A stretch of 64,000 nucleotides of DNA from Planctomonas sp. JC2975 (GCF_012985205.1 NZ_JABEKS010000001.1:1860001-1924000); one strand, 5' to 3'; shown: positions 41,763-50,162, numbered from the stretch's first letter. Made by a program: numbers and translations. Notes: generated by a model not told the origin, from the sequence alone.

Positions 41763-41805
41763 GCCGCTGGCTTCCGCACCCCGGGCCGGGTCGGAAGCCA
41801 GCGGC
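41763..41805 (-). terminator. Hairpin between IniB-like and IniA-like genes
   Basis: GCCGCTGGCTTCCG and CGGAAGCCAGCGGC make a perfect 14-bp stem with a 15-base GC-rich loop, directly after the IniB-like stop and before the IniA-like start. It could terminate or attenuate, giving more IniB-like than dynamin mRNA. Confidence 0.65.
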
Positions 41806-41821
41806 TGTGCGCCGGTGCGAG

Positions 41822-42574
41822 TCAGGAACCCGCGTCGATGATGCCGCCGCCCTCGCTGCCCCAGATCACGTTCGCGTCGACGTCCCAGTGGCTGGTGTCG
41901 ACGTTGTGCACCTCCGAGTTGAACGAGTCGTCAGTGGTCGTGTTGAATTCGGCCGAGTTGAACGAGTCGCTCGCGTCGACGTGCATCGAGCTGTCGTCGT
42001 GCGTCGAGTCGTCCGTCGTCGTGTTGAACGAGTTCCAGTTCGAGTTCAGCGTGGTGGTGTCGTCGATGTTGATGTTGCCGCCCGCCAGGATGTGCGTCGA
42101 GCCGTCCATGTGCTCATCGATGCTGACGTCATCGCCGGCAGCGATCGCCCCGGCACCCGAGGCGATGACCGAGGTCCCGTCAGAGGTGATCATCGATGGC
42201 CCGAAGGAGTGCAGGTCGGCGTTCACCGACTGGTCGACGACCGTGCTGTCACCTGAGCCGGACCCGCCACCGCCGAGGTTGTAGGTTCGGTCGCCCACGT
42301 CGACGGAATGGTCGTCGGTCACGTTGACGGTGCTCGTGTTGTTCGTGTCCCATGCCAGGTTGCTGGTCCACTCGTTGCCAGAGCCGTGCGAGGAGCTGTC
42401 GCTCGAATCGTCGGTGTTGAACGACCCGACGGCGGTGTTGCTCGTGTTCCCGGATGCGACGTTGCCGTCGTCGTTGAGACCGAGCGCCAGGTTGGTGGTG
42501 TCCGTCGTGTTGTTGGTCGTGTTGTGCGAGTTCCTCGTCGTGTTGTTCAGCGAGTCCGTGAAGTCGAAGGCCAT
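41822..42574 (-). CDS. IniB-like Asn/Ser/Thr/Asp-rich protein, paralogue 2
   Basis: 250 residues from the ATG at 42574 (AAAGGA about ten bases upstream); a start at 42607 would include the ribosome site. More than half of the residues are Asn, Ser, Thr or Asp. It lacks the IniB N-terminal helix domain and begins MAFDFTDSLNNTTRNSHN. A central block DHSVDVGDRTYNLGGGG, then STVVDQSVN and IAAGDDVSIDEHMDGSTHI, recurs nearly verbatim in the neighbour at 42649 and in looser form in the 36805 protein. No signal peptide or membrane segment is seen. Regular turns and absence of a hydrophobic core suggest a repetitive beta-structure or a disordered polymer; function is unknown. Confidence 0.82.
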   Translation of the reverse strand: MAFDFTDSLNNTTRNSHNTTNNTTDTTNLALGLNDDGNVASGNTSNTAVGSFNTDDSSDSSSHGSGNEWTSNLAWDTNNTSTVNVTDDHSVDVGDRTYNLGGGGSGSGDSTVVDQSVNADLHSFGPSMITSDGTSVIASGAGAIAAGDDVSIDEHMDGSTHILAGGNINIDDTTTLNSNWNSFNTTTDDSTHDDSSMHVDASDSFNSAEFNTTTDDSFNSEVHNVDTSHWDVDANVIWGSEGGGIIDAGS

Positions 42575-42648
42575 GATGCTCGATTCCTTTCGTAAGACGG
42601 TGGCCAAGCAGCGGTCAGCGCGCGGTTGCGGCGCGCGGCGCTACCGCA

Positions 42649-43422
42649 TCAGAAGTGGATGTCGGCGATTCCGGAGAGGAAGCTGTCCGACACGACATCG
42701 ACGTTGGCGTCCACGTCGGTCGTGGTCGAGTTGTGCTGGTCCTCGTTGAACGACCCAGACGTGTCGACCGTGTTCGACAACGTGTTGCCGACATCGTCGA
42801 GGTTCATGTGAGTCGAGTCATCCGTGTACTGCGAGTTGTCGGTGTACTGGTTGAACGAACCGACGTTCGTGTCGACCGTCGTCGTGTCGCCGAGGTTCAC
42901 GTCGCCGAAGACCGAGCCGATGTGCTGCGAGTCGTCGACATCCTCGTGGATGTGCACGTCGTCACCGGCCGCGATCGAGTTCGCGCCCGATCCGATCACC
43001 GACGTCGGGCTCGAGTAGACGAATGAGCCGCCGAACAGGCCACCGGAGTGCACGTCCTCGTTGATCGACTGGTCGACCACCGTGCTCGAGCCACCGCCCG
43101 ACCCGCCTTCGCCACCGCCGCCGAGGTTGTAGGTGCGATCGCCGACATCGACCGAGTGGTTGTCCATGCTGGTGAAGCTGTAGCTGTTGTTGGAGTCGGC
43201 CGTCGTTGTGGATTCGGCCGAGTTGTTCGAGTCGTGCTGCGAGCTGTCGGTCGAGCTGTCTGTGTTGCCGGAGAACCACGCATCGGCGCTGGTGTTGCCC
43301 GAATCGAGGTTGCCCGAATCGGTGATGCCGACGATCGCGTTGGTGTTCGCCGTCGAGTTGTTCGTGGTGTTGAACGAGTCGCGAACCCGCGAGTTCAGCG
43401 AATCGTCGAAGTTGAGAACCAT
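42649..43422 (-). CDS. IniB-like Asn/Ser/Thr/Asp-rich protein, paralogue 3
   Basis: 257 residues, closely related in layout to the 41822 protein: MVLNFDDSLNSRVRDSFNTT start, then NHSVDVGDRTYNLGGGG, STVVDQSINEDVHSGG, SGANSIAAGDDVHIHEDV and repeated DDSTH/TDNSQ turns. It is the first gene of the minus-strand set (two IniB-like, then IniA-like, then IniC-like). An imperfect GC-rich hairpin (about 42612-42648) separates it from paralogue 2. The 74-bp spacing suggests co-transcription or independent strong expression. No catalytic motif, signal peptide or membrane segment. Confidence 0.82.
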   Translation of the reverse strand: MVLNFDDSLNSRVRDSFNTTNNSTANTNAIVGITDSGNLDSGNTSADAWFSGNTDSSTDSSQHDSNNSAESTTTADSNNSYSFTSMDNHSVDVGDRTYNLGGGGEGGSGGGSSTVVDQSINEDVHSGGLFGGSFVYSSPTSVIGSGANSIAAGDDVHIHEDVDDSQHIGSVFGDVNLGDTTTVDTNVGSFNQYTDNSQYTDDSTHMNLDDVGNTLSNTVDTSGSFNEDQHNSTTTDVDANVDVVSDSFLSGIADIHF

Positions 43423-43491
43423 GAGAATGACCCAATCCCGGAGCGAACGCCCCGACGTTCCTGCGTTGTGATTTCACGGTACGAGCGGCGC

Positions 43492-43503
43492 TGTGCATGC
43501 ACA
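43492..43503. promoter_or_regulatory. 12-bp palindrome upstream of the IniB-like/dynamin genes
   Basis: TGTGCATGCACA is a perfect palindrome about 70 bp upstream of the 43422 start, in the 184-bp divergent gap with the spermidine-synthase-like gene. It is a candidate operator; no second copy was seen upstream of 36805, so its link to the LuxR regulator is a guess. Confidence 0.35.
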
Positions 43504-43606
43504 TCGGGGAAGACTCCGGGTTTCTGCGGTCGCCGGGGAGGGGATTGCGGAGGGTACCCCCCTCCCCGTTAGGGGCGGAGTCGGGACCCGCGCATAGGCT
43601 GGATGG

Positions 43607-44464
43607 GTGCGTGAACATCCGTCGATCATCCTGAAGCACAGCGGCCTGCGGGCGGTGATCGAGCCGGATCGCTGGGTGCCCGGTTCGTTCCAGCTCGTCG
43701 TGGACGGCACGCCGCAGTCGCACGTGGACGTCGACGATCCGACCCGCCTGTTCTTCGAGTACGTGCAGCGCATGGGCAACGTGATCGACCTGCTCGGGGA
43801 TCCGGGCGAGCCGATCACCGCAGTCCACCTCGGAGCGGGGGCCATGACGCTGCCCAGGTACATCGCGGCGACGCGTCCCGGATCCCGGCAGCAGGTGATC
43901 GAGCTGGAGAGCGAGCTCGTCGACCTCGTGCGCACGGAGCTCCCGCTGCCGAAGTCGGCGCAGATCCGGGTGCGGCACGGGGATGCCCGCGAGGTGGTCC
44001 GCAAGCTGCCTGCCGGTCTGCGGGGCACGGTCGACCTGCTCATCGTCGACATCTTCAGCGGTGCGCGCACGCCGGCGCACGTCACCAGCGTGGAGTTCTA
44101 CCGAGAGGCCGTCTCGCTGCTGAAACCCGACGGCGTCGTGCTCGTCAATGTGGCGGACGGTCCTCCGCTGTCCTTCGCGCGCGGGCAGGCCGCAACGCTC
44201 GCCTCCGTCGTGGAGCACGTCGCGGCCCTCGCCGAGACGCAGGTGCTGAAGGGCAAGCGGTTCGGCAACATCGTGCTCGTCGGATCCAATGCTCCGCTGC
44301 CGCTCGACTGGCTGCCGCGGCTGCTCGCGAGCGGACCGCATCCGGCCAAGGCCGTCGCCGGCGAGGAACTCTCGCAGTTCGCTGCAGGCGCCGCCGTCGT
44401 GACCGACGACACGGCAGTGGCCTCACCGCTCCCCGGACGGAGCGTGTTCCAGCTGCGCGGCTGA
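43607..44464 (+). CDS. Spermidine synthase-like methyltransferase-fold protein
   Basis: 285 residues from a GTG at 43607. It has the Rossmann fold of spermidine synthases: nucleotide/substrate loop VHLGAGAMTLPRYI near 75, the acidic VIELESELVDLVR, GDAREVV, and the catalytic-region LLIVDIFSGARTPAHV near 145. Such stand-alone proteins are frequent in actinobacteria and annotated as spermidine synthase or fused-MFS-like; no decarboxylase or SAM-decarboxylase gene is nearby, so polyamine transfer is not proven. It is monocistronic, divergent from the IniB-like gene and convergent with the 5-oxoprolinase fusion gene. Confidence 0.85.
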   Translation: MREHPSIILKHSGLRAVIEPDRWVPGSFQLVVDGTPQSHVDVDDPTRLFFEYVQRMGNVIDLLGDPGEPITAVHLGAGAMTLPRYIAATRPGSRQQVIELESELVDLVRTELPLPKSAQIRVRHGDAREVVRKLPAGLRGTVDLLIVDIFSGARTPAHVTSVEFYREAVSLLKPDGVVLVNVADGPPLSFARGQAATLASVVEHVAALAETQVLKGKRFGNIVLVGSNAPLPLDWLPRLLASGPHPAKAVAGEELSQFAAGAAVVTDDTAVASPLPGRSVFQLRG

Positions 44465-44512
44465 GTCGGGAGTGAGCCTGCTGAACTGGTCGACGACCGC
44501 CGCTCGGCCGGA

Positions 44513-46333
44513 TCAGCCGGCGGCGCGAGCGTGTCGGAAGCGCACGCGCTGGCCGGGCCGGAGCTGGCCGAAGAGGTCGAGGTCGGCATCCGTCACGACA
44601 GCGATCACCGGATACCCGCCGGTCACGGGCCCGTCAGCGAGCAGCACCGTCGGCTCGCCCGACGGAGGCACCTGTACGCATCCCGGCACCATCGCTTCGC
44701 TCGGAAGCTCGGCGGGCAGCCGAGGGTCTGGCGAACGCTCGAGCGTGATGCCATCCGGCGAGCGCAGCCGCATGCCGACCCGGTTCGAGGCCTGCGTCAC
44801 CTCCCACTCGACGTCGTAGAAGGCCGCGACTGCTGCCAGCGTGAACCAGTCTGCGCGCGGTCCGGCGACCACGTGCACGTCCACCTCCTCGTCGGGCGGT
44901 GCGGCCACCGTGAGCGCGTCCACGGCCGGAATCGCACCGGCGACGGCATCGCCCAGCGTGAGCACGTCCCCAGCGGCCAGCTGAGCAGGACCGACGCCGG
45001 CCCCGATGTCCGACGCCGCGGATCCGAGTTCCCGCGGAACGGCGATCCCGCCGCGCAGAGCGACGGAGAATCGCAGGCCGTGCTCGGCCGGGCCGAGTTG
45101 CAGCTCGTCGCCTGCTGCCGCGTGCACGGCGGCATCCGGCTCGATGGGATGCCCGCCCAACCGCAGCGCACCCCTGGCGCCCGTCACGGCGAACCAGGTC
45201 GGCTGCTCGAACCGCAGTCGTGCCCCGACGACCACCTCGAGCCCGGCTGCACCCTCCCGGTTGCCGATGAGCCGGTTGCCGAGCCGCAGCGCAGCCCGGT
45301 CGAGCGCCCCTGATCTGCCGGCGCCGACGGAGGCGAATCCCCGCCGCCCGAGGTCTTCCACGAGCAGCTGCATGCCCGCGTCGACGACGACCACCGCAGA
45401 GGATTCGCGACCTGTTGCGGCGAGATCACGAGCTCCGTGCGCCTCATCGTCGGACGTGAGGGCTGTCCCGGAACCGGCGGCGGACGGCGCCGAAGGCGAC
45501 GCGAAGGCGTCGACGGCACGGAACCGCACGAGTGTTCCGGGCGCGAGGAGCGCGGGACGAGGGTCTCGAGGGCGCCAGAGCGGCGCATCCGTGCGGCCGA
45601 TGAGCTGCCATCCGCCAGGACCCTCGCGCGGGTACGCACCGCTGAACGCCCCGGCGAGCGCGACGGATCCGGCAGGGACGCGCGTTCGCGGGCTGTCCCG
45701 TCGCGGCACCTCGAACCAGTCGTCGTCGGTGACGAGGTAGCCGAAGCCGGGCGCGAAACCGCCGAAGGCCACGCGCCAGGCTGCGCCGGTGTGGCGGCGG
45801 ACCAGGTCGTCGACGCTCACGCCGAGCAGAGTGGCGAGATCCACGAGGTCGTCGCCGTCGTAGACGACGTCGAGCACGAGCTCGTCGCACGATGACGCCT
45901 GTCGGCCCGCGTAATCGTCGACGTCCGCGACCCCGGCCCCGCCATCCTCAGCGGAGGCGCCTCCGATGGTGCGGTCGCTGTCCGGCGTTATCTCGCCGGC
46001 CGTGCGCACCAGCCACGTGCGTGCGGCGTCGAGCGAGAGCCGTGCGGGATCCAGGAGCACAGCGAGGGTGCGGGCCGCCGGCACCAGATCCTCAACGCCG
46101 GCCGGTCCGGGCGCCTGCAGGGCCTCGTGCAGCGTGAGAACCGCGGCGAGGTCCGGAAGGTCGACGAACAGGGCGCGATCCCCCAGCGCGCGGATCCGCA
46201 TGGCCGGTGCTGCTCCAGCTCCGTTGGCGAGCGCACCGGGCGTCGTGCTGCGCGTGTCGACGGATCCGAGGGCCGACGCGCGGCCGTCCTTCGCCTCGTC
46301 TGCGGCACGCTCGGGCGGCTCACTGCTGCTCAC
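44513..46333 (-). CDS. pxpBC: 5-oxoprolinase subunits B and C, fused
   Basis: 606 residues joining two enzymes usually encoded separately. After a 45-residue Ser/Ala-rich lead, residues about 45-285 are PxpB/KipI-like (RALGDRALFVDLPD; FGGFAPGFGYLVTDDDWFEV; TRVPAGSVALAGAF). Residues about 310-600 are PxpC/KipA, biotin-dependent-carboxylase-like (VEDLGRRGFASVGAGRSGAL; LGNRLIGNREGAAGLEV; DGPVTGGYPVIAVV). With PxpA the complex cleaves 5-oxoproline to glutamate using ATP. The GTG start overlaps the pxpA stop (GTGA), so the subunits are coupled. The domain boundary carries an Ala/Ser-rich linker, a sign of a true fusion. Confidence 0.92.
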   Translation of the reverse strand: MSSSEPPERAADEAKDGRASALGSVDTRSTTPGALANGAGAAPAMRIRALGDRALFVDLPDLAAVLTLHEALQAPGPAGVEDLVPAARTLAVLLDPARLSLDAARTWLVRTAGEITPDSDRTIGGASAEDGGAGVADVDDYAGRQASSCDELVLDVVYDGDDLVDLATLLGVSVDDLVRRHTGAAWRVAFGGFAPGFGYLVTDDDWFEVPRRDSPRTRVPAGSVALAGAFSGAYPREGPGGWQLIGRTDAPLWRPRDPRPALLAPGTLVRFRAVDAFASPSAPSAAGSGTALTSDDEAHGARDLAATGRESSAVVVVDAGMQLLVEDLGRRGFASVGAGRSGALDRAALRLGNRLIGNREGAAGLEVVVGARLRFEQPTWFAVTGARGALRLGGHPIEPDAAVHAAAGDELQLGPAEHGLRFSVALRGGIAVPRELGSAASDIGAGVGPAQLAAGDVLTLGDAVAGAIPAVDALTVAAPPDEEVDVHVVAGPRADWFTLAAVAAFYDVEWEVTQASNRVGMRLRSPDGITLERSPDPRLPAELPSEAMVPGCVQVPPSGEPTVLLADGPVTGGYPVIAVVTDADLDLFGQLRPGQRVRFRHARAAG

Positions 46334-47088
46334 GCGAACGCCTCGATCCGGATGCCGGCCTCACCGAGCGCTTCGCGCACCGCGACCGCCATCGCGACGG
46401 CATCCCGACTGTCTCCGTGCACGCACAACGATGCAGCGTCGATCGGGATGGTCTCCCCCTCGATCGTCTCGACGACGCCCTCGGATGCCATCCGCACCGC
46501 CCGTTCCGCGATCCCGTCGTCGAGGGTCAACACGGCGCCCGCGCGTCCACGCGGGACGAGGGTGCCGTCCGCGAGGTAGGCGCGGTCGATGAACGCCTCG
46601 CGTACGAACGGCACGCCGTGCTCCGAGCAAGCCTGCTCGATGGCGCTGCCCGGCAGGCCGAGCACGGCGAGGTTCGCTGGGAAGGATGCCACGGCATCCG
46701 CAACGGCGAACGCCTGCTGCGCGTCGTCGACGATGCGGTTGTAGAGGGCGCCATGCGGCTTGACGTAGCGCACCTCGGCCCCCACTGATGACGCCACTCC
46801 CGCCAGCGCGCTGAGCTGGTAGAGCACGTCGGCGTGCAGCTCGACCGGTGCGACGTCGACGAAGCGCCGGCCGAATCCGGCGAGATCCCGATAGGAGACG
46901 TGCGCACCGATGACGACGCCTCGATCACGCGCGGCACGGGCGGTCGCCAGCATGGTGACCGGATCGCCGCCGTGGAATCCGCACCCGACATTCACGCTGG
47001 AGACCAGCTCGAGCATGGCGGCGTCATCGCCCATCGTCCAGGCTCCGAAGGACTCGCCGAGATCGCAATTGAGGTCTATCGCGCGCAT
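46330..47088 (-). CDS. pxpA: 5-oxoprolinase subunit A (LamB/YcsF family)
   Basis: 252 residues from the ATG at 47088; an extension to 47127 is not family-like. Family signatures are complete: IDLNCDLGESFGAWTMGDD at the N-terminus, SSVNVGCGFHGGDPVTM, IGAHVSYRDLAGFGRR, VRYVKPHGALYN and CVHGDSRDAV. PxpA activates 5-oxoproline (pyroglutamate), a damage product of glutamine and glutathione-type metabolites, for ATP-dependent hydrolysis with PxpB and PxpC. It overlaps the pxpBC fusion gene by four bases. AAGAGGG lies directly against the ATG. Confidence 0.95.
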   Translation of the reverse strand: MRAIDLNCDLGESFGAWTMGDDAAMLELVSSVNVGCGFHGGDPVTMLATARAARDRGVVIGAHVSYRDLAGFGRRFVDVAPVELHADVLYQLSALAGVASSVGAEVRYVKPHGALYNRIVDDAQQAFAVADAVASFPANLAVLGLPGSAIEQACSEHGVPFVREAFIDRAYLADGTLVPRGRAGAVLTLDDGIAERAVRMASEGVVETIEGETIPIDAASLCVHGDSRDAVAMAVAVREALGEAGIRIEAFA

Positions 47089-47219
47089 CCCTCTTATTGT
47101 GCGCGTCGCCGGTCGCAGACAGGCCAACTCCGTGCGGCCACAGCACTGTCTGCGCGTCGTTCTCCACGTGCGAACGGCGTGCCGCCGCGGGTCTCAGCAC
47201 CGTTGATTAACCTCGAAGG

Positions 47220-47678
47220 GTGGCCGAACTGGTACGGGTCCGCCGATGGGCGGAGGCGCTCATCGCGATGCATCTCGACGCGGATGCCTGGACCTTCGGC
47301 TTCGACAACGCCAAGACCCGCGGTGGCCAGTGCAATCACTCGACGAAGCGGATCACCGTGTCGAAGCACCTGGCAGCACGCTTCGACGACGACGAGATCC
47401 ATCAGGTGCTGCTGCACGAGGTGGCTCACGCCATCGCCGGCCCCGCCGCCGGACACGGACCGACGTGGCGGGCGATCGCCGGCGACCTCGGCTATGTCGG
47501 CAACCGCACGCTCGACAAGCCCGTCGCCGAGGACCTCGCGCCGTGGATCGGCACGTGCCCGCGCGGCCACCTGCACTACCGATATCGCAAACCGACGCGA
47601 ACACTGTCGTGTGCCAAGTGTTCGCGCCGGTTCTCGCGAGAGTTCCTGATCGTGTGGGAGCGGCGCGCGGTGCGCTGA
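47220..47678 (+). CDS. SprT-like zinc metalloprotease-domain protein
   Basis: 152 residues from a GTG. The SprT-like domain has the zinc motif LLHEVAHAIAGPAAGHG (HExxH near residue 66, third His ten residues later), preceded by KRITVSKHL. A C-terminal zinc ribbon follows (CPRGHLHYRYRK and CAKCSRRF, two Cys-x2/3-Cys/His pairs). The family includes eukaryotic Spartan, which degrades DNA-crosslinked proteins; the bacterial role is not established. It is transcribed divergently from pxpA across 131 bp. Confidence 0.9.
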   Translation: MAELVRVRRWAEALIAMHLDADAWTFGFDNAKTRGGQCNHSTKRITVSKHLAARFDDDEIHQVLLHEVAHAIAGPAAGHGPTWRAIAGDLGYVGNRTLDKPVAEDLAPWIGTCPRGHLHYRYRKPTRTLSCAKCSRRFSREFLIVWERRAVR

Positions 47679-47774
47679 CCTGCGACGCCACTGGTTTCGG
47701 CGATCTCAGGCGGCTCACCGGCGTCCGCTGGTGTCACCGGGCGCAGCCCCCGATGCGCGCCGGCTTCGGCGACC

Positions 47775-49304
47775 TCAGCGGGCGCTGGGAACGATGCCCA
47801 GCGCCCCGAGAGTTGTCGCGAATCCGTCGGCGGACAGCGAGTCGCCTGCCCAGGCGATCACACCGTCCGGCCGCACCAGCGCGAACGGCGCGGGGGCGGC
47901 ATCCGTCGCGAAGGTGCGGATGCGCTCGTCGAGCGATCCGGGAGCCTCGGCGCCCGGGCGGTGAGCCAGCACCACGTCGCCGTCGGCCGCAACGTCGTAC
48001 AGGGAGCCTCCGTCGGCGTCGATCCCCGCCCAGTCGTCGGCGAACGTGCCTGCGGGGCCGCCGTCGCTCGCGTAGCTCACGACATCCCCTGCCACCACGC
48101 GGACCACTTCGGTCGCGCCGTCCGGCGTGTCCATGAGCGTGCGGAAGAGCCGCCCGGTGGCGCGCGAGCGCTCATCGGTGCGCATCATGCCGACCTGGGC
48201 GCGGCTCCACTCCAGGATCCGCTCCGCTTCCGGACGGCGTTCACGCTCGTAGTCGTCGAACACGCTCTCCGGAAGTCGACCGGCGATCACACCGGCCAGC
48301 CGCCAGCCGAGCGCCGTTGCGTCGAGCATGCCGAGCGAGAGGCCTTGACCACCGAACGGCGGGTGCACGTGAGCGGCATCCCCGGCCAGCAGCACGCGTC
48401 CGTTGCGGTATCGGTCTGCGACGCGCGTGTTGTCGGTGAAGCGCGTTGCGCTGATCACCTCGGTGACCGTCGCGTCGACGCCGCAGACGCGACGGATGGC
48501 CCCGGTGAGGTCGGTCGCCGTGATCTCGGCGGCGCGATCGGCAGGTGCCCCATCGAACTCGGCCGTGAGGATCAGGTTGTTCGGGATGCGACGGAACACG
48601 CCCGTCGGCGTGATGTTCCATCCGAGCGGGATGCCGTCGAGCCCCTCGCCCTTCACGAGCATCTGGTATCCGGTCATGACGCCGTCGAGGCCTGGGAAGC
48701 CGAAGCCTGCGCTCTTGCGCACGACGCTGCGGCCGCCGTCGGTGCCGAGCACCCAAGCAGCGTCGAAGTCGCCCGCATCCGTCACGACGCGCACGCCGTC
48801 GCCCTGCTGCACGACATCCGTCACCCGGATGCCGCGCCTCACCTCCACCCCGCGCTCTGCCAGCCGTGCCTCGACGAGTTCCTGCACCTGCTGCTGGCTG
48901 ATCATCGCCGAGGAGGCGGCCCAGTCGAGCCGGTCCCACTGCACGAGATCCGCCCTGATCACCATGCCGGCCACATGCCCGACGAAACGCGGAGCGGCGG
49001 GCGCAGACGCGGGCGGCACGGTCGGTGACGGTGCGGACGCCGGCGGCACGATCGGCGCAGGCGCCTTGGCGCCCGGCGTGCGGCGTCCGACCGTCGCGCC
49101 ACCGGGGGAAAACAGTCCGGGGCCGAAGTCGACCCCGCGACGCCGGAGCGTGTCGGCGGCCGGCCCGTTCAACGAGCCGGCCTTGATCGTGGGGTCGATC
49201 GCCGTGCTGCTCTCGAGCACGAGCGGCTGCACACCGGCGAGCGAGAGCTCGAGGGCGAGCATGAGGCCGACCGGTCCGCCGCCCACGATGATCACGTCGT
49301 TCAT
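47775..49304 (-). CDS. FAD-dependent aromatic monooxygenase
   Basis: 509 residues from the ATG at 49304 (AAGGCGG upstream). It is a PheA/TfdB-type group A flavoprotein: Rossmann GxGxxG (IIVGGGPVGLMLALELSLAG, 5-24), the mid-domain DG motif (LGTDGGRSVVRKSAGF) and the second FAD motif GDAAHVHPPFGGQGLSLGM near 306, plus the C-terminal thioredoxin-like domain. Such enzymes hydroxylate phenols, polyketides or antibiotics with NAD(P)H and oxygen; the substrate is unknown. A Pro/Ala/Ser insert near residues 80-105 (PIVPPASAPSPTVPPASAP) is unusual. It is divergent from a TetR gene, with two operators between them, so it is very likely repressed by that protein. Confidence 0.92.
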   Translation of the reverse strand: MNDVIIVGGGPVGLMLALELSLAGVQPLVLESSTAIDPTIKAGSLNGPAADTLRRRGVDFGPGLFSPGGATVGRRTPGAKAPAPIVPPASAPSPTVPPASAPAAPRFVGHVAGMVIRADLVQWDRLDWAASSAMISQQQVQELVEARLAERGVEVRRGIRVTDVVQQGDGVRVVTDAGDFDAAWVLGTDGGRSVVRKSAGFGFPGLDGVMTGYQMLVKGEGLDGIPLGWNITPTGVFRRIPNNLILTAEFDGAPADRAAEITATDLTGAIRRVCGVDATVTEVISATRFTDNTRVADRYRNGRVLLAGDAAHVHPPFGGQGLSLGMLDATALGWRLAGVIAGRLPESVFDDYERERRPEAERILEWSRAQVGMMRTDERSRATGRLFRTLMDTPDGATEVVRVVAGDVVSYASDGGPAGTFADDWAGIDADGGSLYDVAADGDVVLAHRPGAEAPGSLDERIRTFATDAAPAPFALVRPDGVIAWAGDSLSADGFATTLGALGIVPSAR

Positions 49305-49340
49305 GATGTTCCGCCTTCGTTTCGAGATGAGATCCTGATT

Positions 49341-49370
49341 TAGGTTCAACCTATTTTTAGGTTCGACCCA
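49341..49370. promoter_or_regulatory. Two TetR-type operators between monooxygenase and tetR genes
   Basis: TAGGTTCAACCTA (49341-49353) is a perfect palindrome around a central C, and TAGGTTCGACCCA (49358-49370) is a diverged second copy, 17 bp apart. They lie in the 85-bp divergent gap. Confidence 0.7.
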
Positions 49371-49389
49371 ATATTGTTAGACTCTCGGC

Positions 49390-50115
49390 ATGCCGTCAAG
49401 TGCCAGTTCCGGAAAGTCCGCAGCACGCACATCAGTCGAGCCGTCGGCCGTCGCCGGCTCGACCACCGGCGAACCGGCTCATGGTGTCGAGCCCGAGGTC
49501 GCGGGAGTCACGTCGGCCAAGCAGCGCCGCCGCAAGCGCATCTCTGACGCCGCGACGATGCTCTTCGGAGAGAGAGGATTCGACGCCGTCTCGATCGCGG
49601 ATATCGCCGAGGCGTCCGGAGTGTCGAAGATGACGGTGACGAATCATTTCGCGCTCAAAGAAGACCTGATCTTCGACGAGTTCGACGACGAGGTGCGGCG
49701 GATCCGCGATGTCGTCACCGGTGCCGACGGCATCGCCGCCGCGGTGGATGCCGTCGAACGCTACTGCGAGCAGCGCGAGCGCGAGGGCGGCACGGCTCGC
49801 GCCCTGGCATTCGAGCAGATCCCGGATGCGTGGCCACGGTTCGCGCGGATCGTGCTTTCCAGCCGCGCGCTCACCCAACGTCTCCATGCCCACTATCTCG
49901 AGCTGCGGGATGCCATCGCGTCCGCCCTGCCCGCCTCCGTTGCCCTCGCCGACGCGACGACGACGGCCTGGCTGCTCGCCGAGACAGTGCACCTCGTCGA
50001 CTGGTGGCCATACGAGGCCGTGGACCGCGGACTGGACGTCTCGCACATCAGGAGGGAGCGCATCCGGATTCGCACGCGCGCCTTCGAGGCGCTGCGCAAC
50101 GGGCTGCCCGGCTGA
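49390..50115 (+). CDS. TetR-family repressor
   Basis: 241 residues with an Ala/Ser-rich N-terminal tail of about 45 residues, then the TetR helix-turn-helix (RRKRISDAATMLFGERGFDA, SIADIAEASGVSKMTVTNHF) near 50-95 and a helical ligand-binding domain with an acyl-CoA-type MftR-like C-terminus (HLVDWWPYEAVDRGLD). It is divergent from the FAD monooxygenase, with two operators in the gap, so it most likely represses both that gene and itself and is released by the monooxygenase substrate or a related aromatic compound. Confidence 0.92.
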   Translation: MPSSASSGKSAARTSVEPSAVAGSTTGEPAHGVEPEVAGVTSAKQRRRKRISDAATMLFGERGFDAVSIADIAEASGVSKMTVTNHFALKEDLIFDEFDDEVRRIRDVVTGADGIAAAVDAVERYCEQREREGGTARALAFEQIPDAWPRFARIVLSSRALTQRLHAHYLELRDAIASALPASVALADATTTAWLLAETVHLVDWWPYEAVDRGLDVSHIRRERIRIRTRAFEALRNGLPG

Positions 50116-50162
50116 GTGTTCCGGCGCGAGAGCTCCGCCATCGGTCTTCTACCACAACAGGG

